A DNA stretch of 64,000 nt from JAZDOK01 sp043798715. GTDB taxonomy: Bacteria; Vulcanimicrobiota; JAZDOK01. Below, piece by piece: positions 59,527 to 64,000 of this stretch (the first letter of the stretch is position 1; every line of letters starts with the position of its first letter). The notes under the pieces are model-generated. The model was not told where the DNA came from and made no database searches. It worked only from the letters and a program-made list of their open reading frames with translations. Where the stretch lies: assembly GCA_043798715.1 (NCBI GenBank), contig JAZDOK010000003.1, positions 1-64,000 of the forward strand, read 5' to 3'. Position numbers and translations under genes: made by a program.

Positions 59527-62500
59527 ATGGTAAACAAGAACTACAAGAGATTGGCGCTCCTGCTGTGCGTGCTCGCCATGGGCATGTTCATCTTCGGATG
59601 CTCCAAGGGCCTGGTGGGAGACAACACCTACCGGAGCACAACGCAGGTTGATGCCGCCAACCCGAACAACCCGGTCCTCGCCCTGAGAGGCGAAATCCAG
59701 GGTATTGTTAAGAATGTATACGGCCGGCCGCTTCAGGGCATGGTTGCCTCCATGGCCTATGAAAATGGCGACGGGGTCTGCAAGACCAGAACCGCCACCA
59801 CCGACGAGTATGGCCACTACAACTTCCTTAACGTACCGGTTTCCGGCACCGCCTCCTACGACGCGGTTAATGGAACCTGGGCTTTCACGGGTACTTCGGC
59901 TCTCTCCATTACGGTGAAAGATCCCAATGCCACTTACGTCACGCACTACGAATCTGTCAGCCTCGACTACCAGACCCTCGAGCAGGACAGCCAGATCGTG
60001 ACCGCGGGCAGCGAGCTCCAGGTTGTCGGCAGCCTCCTGAAAGAGGCGAGCCCGACGACGATGCTCAGACCCATCGCCACAGTAATCGGCAAGGTTCAGA
60101 ACAAGTTGACCGGAGCCGCCCTCAGCGGAGCCACCGTGGCCCTGAGCATGAATGCGGGTTTGAATCACGACATGCCCAACACCACCGCCATCACCGACGC
60201 GGCGGGCGAGTTCTCCATCACCAATGTGCCCGAAAACGATCTCTATGACCTCACGATTTACGCCAACGGATATCAGACGATTCGTCTTTTTGGCGAAGTC
60301 CCGGTTCCCAAGGGATCCGAGACCATCCTGGTCGGCCAGCCTGAGGTTATTGCTTACGCTGACGCCGATGCCATGGCGACCACCGGTTTTTCGCCCGGCG
60401 CCGACGGCATCAACGCCACGGCCTATGAGCTTCTCCCCGGAGCTCCTACGCCGGATTCCACTCCTCCTTATACACTGTCCACCAACATTCCGAAATTCGG
60501 CACCATCCCGACAGCTCTTCTCTCCGGTCCCTTCACCGTGGCCTGGAGCGAGCCCATGGATACGACCGTAGGAACCGTGAGCATCACGACGACTGCCTTC
60601 AAGGGCAAAGCTCCTATTCCCATCCAGAACATCGTCTGGACGGACAGCAACAAAACAATGACCATCACCCCCACCACCCCCATTCCTGCGGGAATGATGG
60701 TGACATTTGCTTTCAACGGGTTCAGAGATGTGTTCGGCAACCAGCACAACGGCTATAAGGCCGCCGTCATTCTCCCTGCGCTCCCGTCTATTGCTGAGGA
60801 TGCCACTTCAAGATTCCTCGGCGCTCTGGATCCCCAGGGAAGAATCCCGGTCGGCTCAGTTTTAGCGCTGAGCATCGCCACTACGTCCCAGGGCTCTTCG
60901 ACTCTCATCGCCGTCGCCAACTTCATCCAGAGGCCGACCCTGGCAGACCCCACTTTCAATGAAGGCGGACCGGCCAACTACGTTCCCCAGCCAAACAACT
61001 TTAACAACCTCGATCCGACCGGAATGTTCATCGGCCCTCTGGGCGGTGGCACCGGCGAGGCCGACACGGTAACCATGGGATGGGACGCCGCAGCCGGCGC
61101 CAGACGGTATAACGTGTATGCCGAGCTCAACACGGGCGGTTTCTTAAATGGTCTGCCCCAGTGTGTATACGCTACCAATACTTCCGGCAATCCGCCGACA
61201 ACCGTTCCCTTACAGCTCAGCGACCTTGAAGGCGTGAACTTCGGGAACGTTGGCGGGTTTGACCTTTACAACTCCACCCAGCTGGATCCCACCAAGAAGA
61301 TCCCCCACATCGGGCCGGCAACCGCCAATTCTCCGTTCGGCGGTCTCAACCTGACTAATCCCAGCAACCCGAATTCGGCTGTCCTTGAGTTCTTCGACAA
61401 CGGATTCTCTCTCGTCCAGATGGCCGCCACCGCTTTCAACAGCGAGGGCCAGGAGGGCGGATTCTCCAACATCGTCTCCATTATGGACAACGTTCAGCCG
61501 GTGGTTGCCGACAATAGCTTCGGCTTTGACGAGGCCGGCCTGTTCTATGGCATCCCGGCTCCGGTCTATGCTCCGCCGACCACAGCGACCTACATGCCCC
61601 TCTTCGCCATGCAGGCTGCGGACATGGGCGCTGGCGGGACTGCAAACGGGTTCTATAACACTTACGACCTTCGGGTCAACCAGACGGGCGCGTTGGACAA
61701 CATGTACAACGCCACCTCCTGGGCGGCCGCCAGCAAGGCCCACGGCCTCGATGTGCTCATCAACGAGGATGTGGACACCACCCAGACGCTGCCGACCCTC
61801 ACCATCAGCACCACCGGTGCCTGCACCATCACTTCCGCCTCCATTCCGGGGAACGGCGTGAACCGCAGCATGATAAAGGTGAATCTTAGCAACATCACCG
61901 TCCTTGAGACCGGCGCCGCCATCAGCTTTGCCGGCGTGAAGGACGAAGCCGGACTCCTCGTTCCGAGCGACTTCACCGGTAAGCTGAAAATCGTTGACCG
62001 GATGGGTCCCTTCTTTGCCACCGCTGTGACCAGCCGTACCGCCGGCCCGACCGACACCCTGACCATGACCTTCCAGGAAGCGATCAACGACACCGACGCC
62101 AAGGCCGTTGTCGGTACCGTAATCAGCCACTGGTGCTACCAGTCCTATAGCTGGGTAGGCATGGCTTTTGGTGGAATGACCGCCATGCCGGCCATGGCTG
62201 CTGCCGGCGACGTGACCGTCTCTACGGATAAGAAGACCGTCACCGCCAAATTCCCCGACGGCTCTCTCTCGGGCATTCTGGCCCAGGGCGCTGCTATCTT
62301 TACCAGAAACGTCGCCAACACTCTCTTCGTGAGAGACCTGGATGGCAATTCCTTCACCAACTACGGATTCCTGGTTAAGGACGAGATCGCCCCGAGAATC
62401 GTCAGCATTATGCAGCAGGGCGGCGGCGGTTGGTTAGAGGGCGTTAACACCAACGTTACCAACCCCGGCGTCGACAAAGTAGGGTGCTGGAGAGTCGGTG

Positions 62501-62841
62501 ACACCGTGGCCTCCACGGTCAACGTTCAAGTCACCTTCACCGAGCCGGTCGTCTTCCACGCCGGCGGTGGCGCTATCGTTCTGGCTGATGCCCAGGCTCA
62601 GTGCACCTATGCCTTCACGGTCGGCGGGACCAAGTACAACTATCCCGCCGTCCAGGTAACCGCCGTGAATGCCACGGGCACGGTCGTCGACTATGACATC
62701 GTGAAGAACGGCTCCGCCGCGGTCGCGGCCCTTGACAAGGTGAAATTCGCCGCTCAGGACAAGGCCGCAAACATCCTCGACACCGGTTTCGATGAAATCG
62801 AAATCACTGGTGCAATCGGCGGAGGATACACAATCAAGTAG
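59527..62841 (+). CDS. Large surface lipoprotein with CarboxypepD and Ig-like domains
   Basis: A 1104-residue lipoprotein. The signal LLLCVLAMGMFIFGC ends in a lipobox Cys (residue 25). Two carboxypeptidase-regulatory-like domains follow (LRGEIQGIVKNVYGRPLQG near 55, and IGKVQNKLTGAALSGATVAL near 190), then long beta-rich stretches. The latter contain Ig-like SbsA/Big_5 units with FTVAWSEPMDTTVGTVSITT near 335, a later repeat TDTLTMTFQEAIND, and VQVTFTEPVVFHAGGGAIV near 1000. This architecture is that of adhesive or matrix surface proteins. The composition is highly biased to Ala, Thr, Asn and Gly. It has its own leader and a strong terminator, suggesting high expression. Confidence 0.82.
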   Translation: MVNKNYKRLALLLCVLAMGMFIFGCSKGLVGDNTYRSTTQVDAANPNNPVLALRGEIQGIVKNVYGRPLQGMVASMAYENGDGVCKTRTATTDEYGHYNFLNVPVSGTASYDAVNGTWAFTGTSALSITVKDPNATYVTHYESVSLDYQTLEQDSQIVTAGSELQVVGSLLKEASPTTMLRPIATVIGKVQNKLTGAALSGATVALSMNAGLNHDMPNTTAITDAAGEFSITNVPENDLYDLTIYANGYQTIRLFGEVPVPKGSETILVGQPEVIAYADADAMATTGFSPGADGINATAYELLPGAPTPDSTPPYTLSTNIPKFGTIPTALLSGPFTVAWSEPMDTTVGTVSITTTAFKGKAPIPIQNIVWTDSNKTMTITPTTPIPAGMMVTFAFNGFRDVFGNQHNGYKAAVILPALPSIAEDATSRFLGALDPQGRIPVGSVLALSIATTSQGSSTLIAVANFIQRPTLADPTFNEGGPANYVPQPNNFNNLDPTGMFIGPLGGGTGEADTVTMGWDAAAGARRYNVYAELNTGGFLNGLPQCVYATNTSGNPPTTVPLQLSDLEGVNFGNVGGFDLYNSTQLDPTKKIPHIGPATANSPFGGLNLTNPSNPNSAVLEFFDNGFSLVQMAATAFNSEGQEGGFSNIVSIMDNVQPVVADNSFGFDEAGLFYGIPAPVYAPPTTATYMPLFAMQAADMGAGGTANGFYNTYDLRVNQTGALDNMYNATSWAAASKAHGLDVLINEDVDTTQTLPTLTISTTGACTITSASIPGNGVNRSMIKVNLSNITVLETGAAISFAGVKDEAGLLVPSDFTGKLKIVDRMGPFFATAVTSRTAGPTDTLTMTFQEAINDTDAKAVVGTVISHWCYQSYSWVGMAFGGMTAMPAMAAAGDVTVSTDKKTVTAKFPDGSLSGILAQGAAIFTRNVANTLFVRDLDGNSFTNYGFLVKDEIAPRIVSIMQQGGGGWLEGVNTNVTNPGVDKVGCWRVGDTVASTVNVQVTFTEPVVFHAGGGAIVLADAQAQCTYAFTVGGTKYNYPAVQVTAVNATGTVVDYDIVKNGSAAVAALDKVKFAAQDKAANILDTGFDEIEITGAIGGGYTIK

Positions 62842-62872
62842 TTTCCCGCTGATATCATGTAACTCAGACCTA

Positions 62873-62907
62873 AAAGGGGCTCCCCGCCGACAGCGGGGGG
62901 CCCCTTT
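62873..62907 (+). terminator. Strong intrinsic terminator after the large lipoprotein
   Basis: AAAGGGGCTCCCCGC, CGACA, GCGGGGGGCCCCTTT: a 15-bp stem with a single G-T pair and a five-base loop, ending in TTT. It lies 31 bases after the stop codon and is one of the best terminators in the window. The strength fits a highly transcribed gene. Confidence 0.9.
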
Positions 62908-63012
62908 AGCATGGCCTGACCTTAAGGAGGATTTTAAAGGGCGCCGGAGAAACTATCCCGGCAGGTCGGTTCTCCCCAATTCCTGACAGCTTTTACCGGA
63001 GGTGTTTTTTTT

Positions 63013-64000
63013 ATGCTTCGTCGTTGTTTGATACTGAGCGCCCTGGCCGCCGTTCTCTTCCTGCCGGGCTGCTCCCGCTCAGGGACGGCACTTTTCAGGG
63101 GCGATTCTGCTCATACCGGATGGTATGGAGAGACCCAGAAAATTGGCGGGAGTCTTCTGTGGAAAGTGAAAGTGGGCGCCTGGGTCGTCTCCTCTCCCGC
63201 CCTCTCCAAGGGCCGCCTTTATATCGGCAGCGCCGAAAAGAAACTCTATTGCCTGGATCCGCGGAGCGGAAGGGAAATATGGGTCTTCCAGGCAGACGGC
63301 TCCGTCGCCTCATCTCCCGCCGTCCGCGACGGGCGCGTCTTCTTCGGGTCCGGGGACCTAAATAAAAGAAGCGGAACGTTCTACGCCCTGGACGCACGCG
63401 ACGGTAAATTACTCTGGACCTTCAGCGACGGCTCCCCCATAAAGTCCTCTCCGAACTTCTCCGGAAACCTGGTTTTTTTCGGCACTCTCAAGGGAGACTT
63501 GTACGCCCTCCGTGCGGCTGACGGGAAAGTGGCCTGGAAATATAACGTTGGCACTTACATTTTCATTACCTCGACTCCGGCCGTGGCGGACGGAGTCCTC
63601 TATGTCGGGGCCTGGGACGGAAAGGTGTATGCCCTGGACGCGGCCACGGGAAAATTTAAATGGGCCTTTGAAACTAAGGACAAGATTGGCTCCTCTCCGG
63701 CCGTGGCCGACGGGTGCGTGGTCATCGGCTCGGGGGATAAAAATATCTACTGTCTGGACGCGGCCACCGGGAAATTAAAATGGAAGGTTCCCACCGGATT
63801 CTTTGCAGATTCCTCTCCGGCGATACACGGCGGAGTCGTTTATGCGGGTTCGATGGACGGATTTATCTACGCTCTCTCGCTGGCCGACGGGAAGGAACGG
63901 TGGAAATATTTTTGCGCCGGCCCCGTTCTCTCCTCGCCCGCCGTGACCGGGGGGGCACTGTACGCGGGGTCCCAGTCTCCGGAGGGCGACCTCTTTGCCC
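63013..64000 (+). CDS. PQQ-type beta-propeller lipoprotein (BamB-like), partial at the 3' end
   Basis: The gene starts at ATG 63013, after GGAGG (62997-63001), and runs off the window still open at 64000 (about 329 residues seen). A lipoprotein signal (LSALAAVLFLPGC) is followed by repeats of W-type propeller blades with the pattern SSPAVxDGxxYxGSxDxxxYALDAxxGKxxWxF at about 40-residue intervals (for instance SSPALSKGRLYIGS, STPAVADGVLYVGAWDG, SSPAIHGGVVYAGSMDG). These are PQQ-like quinoprotein repeats as in BamB. The role may be outer-membrane assembly or surface binding. Assignment to BamB itself is not justified without the full length and context. Confidence 0.85.
   Translation, partial: MLRRCLILSALAAVLFLPGCSRSGTALFRGDSAHTGWYGETQKIGGSLLWKVKVGAWVVSSPALSKGRLYIGSAEKKLYCLDPRSGREIWVFQADGSVASSPAVRDGRVFFGSGDLNKRSGTFYALDARDGKLLWTFSDGSPIKSSPNFSGNLVFFGTLKGDLYALRAADGKVAWKYNVGTYIFITSTPAVADGVLYVGAWDGKVYALDAATGKFKWAFETKDKIGSSPAVADGCVVIGSGDKNIYCLDAATGKLKWKVPTGFFADSSPAIHGGVVYAGSMDGFIYALSLADGKERWKYFCAGPVLSSPAVTGGALYAGSQSPEGDLFA

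Overview
The window is about 64 kb of a bacterial chromosome from a Gram-negative, probably anaerobic organism. Evidence for this is the LPS/O-antigen-type glycan genes, several lipoproteins, a hybrid-cluster protein operon, and class-typical ribosome-binding sites. The overall style (mixed GC content, many dispersed short repeats, a type I-E CRISPR system, Bat proteins) suggests a deltaproteobacterium-like or candidate-phylum genome, but no rRNA or ribosomal marker is present to fix the taxonomy.

Layout. (1) 1-10.74 kb: the tail of a WYL-domain regulator, then a complete type I-E CRISPR-Cas locus (cas3, cse1, cse2, cas7e, cas5e, cas6e, cas1e, cas2e) and a 26-spacer array. cse1 carries a single frameshift, the array starts only 10 bp after cas2, and its last repeat is cut off. 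(2) 10.74-16.2 kb: an accessory patchwork. It holds a RelE-type toxin-antitoxin pair, orphan CRISPR-like repeats, a tRNA-Pro 3' fragment fused to a CRISPR-repeat tail, a half copy of a palindromic repeat, two paralogous secreted proteins flanking a dead polysaccharide deacetylase, and three perfect copies of the chromosomal centromere sequence parS (TGTTTCACGTGAAACA). The parS sites, paralogues and orphan repeats look like a duplicated module. (3) 16.2-30.5 kb: saccharopine-pathway lysine catabolism (LOR and SDH as separate genes), a NicO-like metal transporter, BatD/BatE, a beta-barrel protein, a PiT phosphate transporter with its PhoU-like partner, a 947-residue membrane protein I do not recognise, and an Rrf2-ferredoxin-Hcp operon with a consensus promoter overlapped by a palindrome.

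(4) 30.6-56.4 kb: purB, then a long surface-polysaccharide cluster. It contains dTDP-rhamnose genes at both ends (rmlA, an rmlC-like gene, rmlB, rmlD), a WecE-type aminotransferase, a WbqC protein, a PglD-like acyltransferase, several methyltransferases and glycosyltransferases, an asparagine synthetase, a radical SAM protein, a heparinase-like protein and a GT9-HAD fusion. The block from about 35.7 to 42.1 kb looks AT-richer than the rest, suggesting a separate origin. (5) 56.4-64 kb: a deoxyhypusine-synthase-like protein, PTS EIIC and EIIA without an EIIB, a long non-coding leader, a 1104-residue Ig/CarboxypepD-type lipoprotein with a strong terminator, and the start of a PQQ-type beta-propeller lipoprotein that runs off the end.

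The most notable signals are the three parS sites and their module-like surroundings, the perfect 25-bp inverted repeat translated in frame inside the GT9-HAD fusion, the CRISPR-repeat/tRNA-Pro chimera, and the damaged Cascade large subunit in an otherwise complete CRISPR locus.
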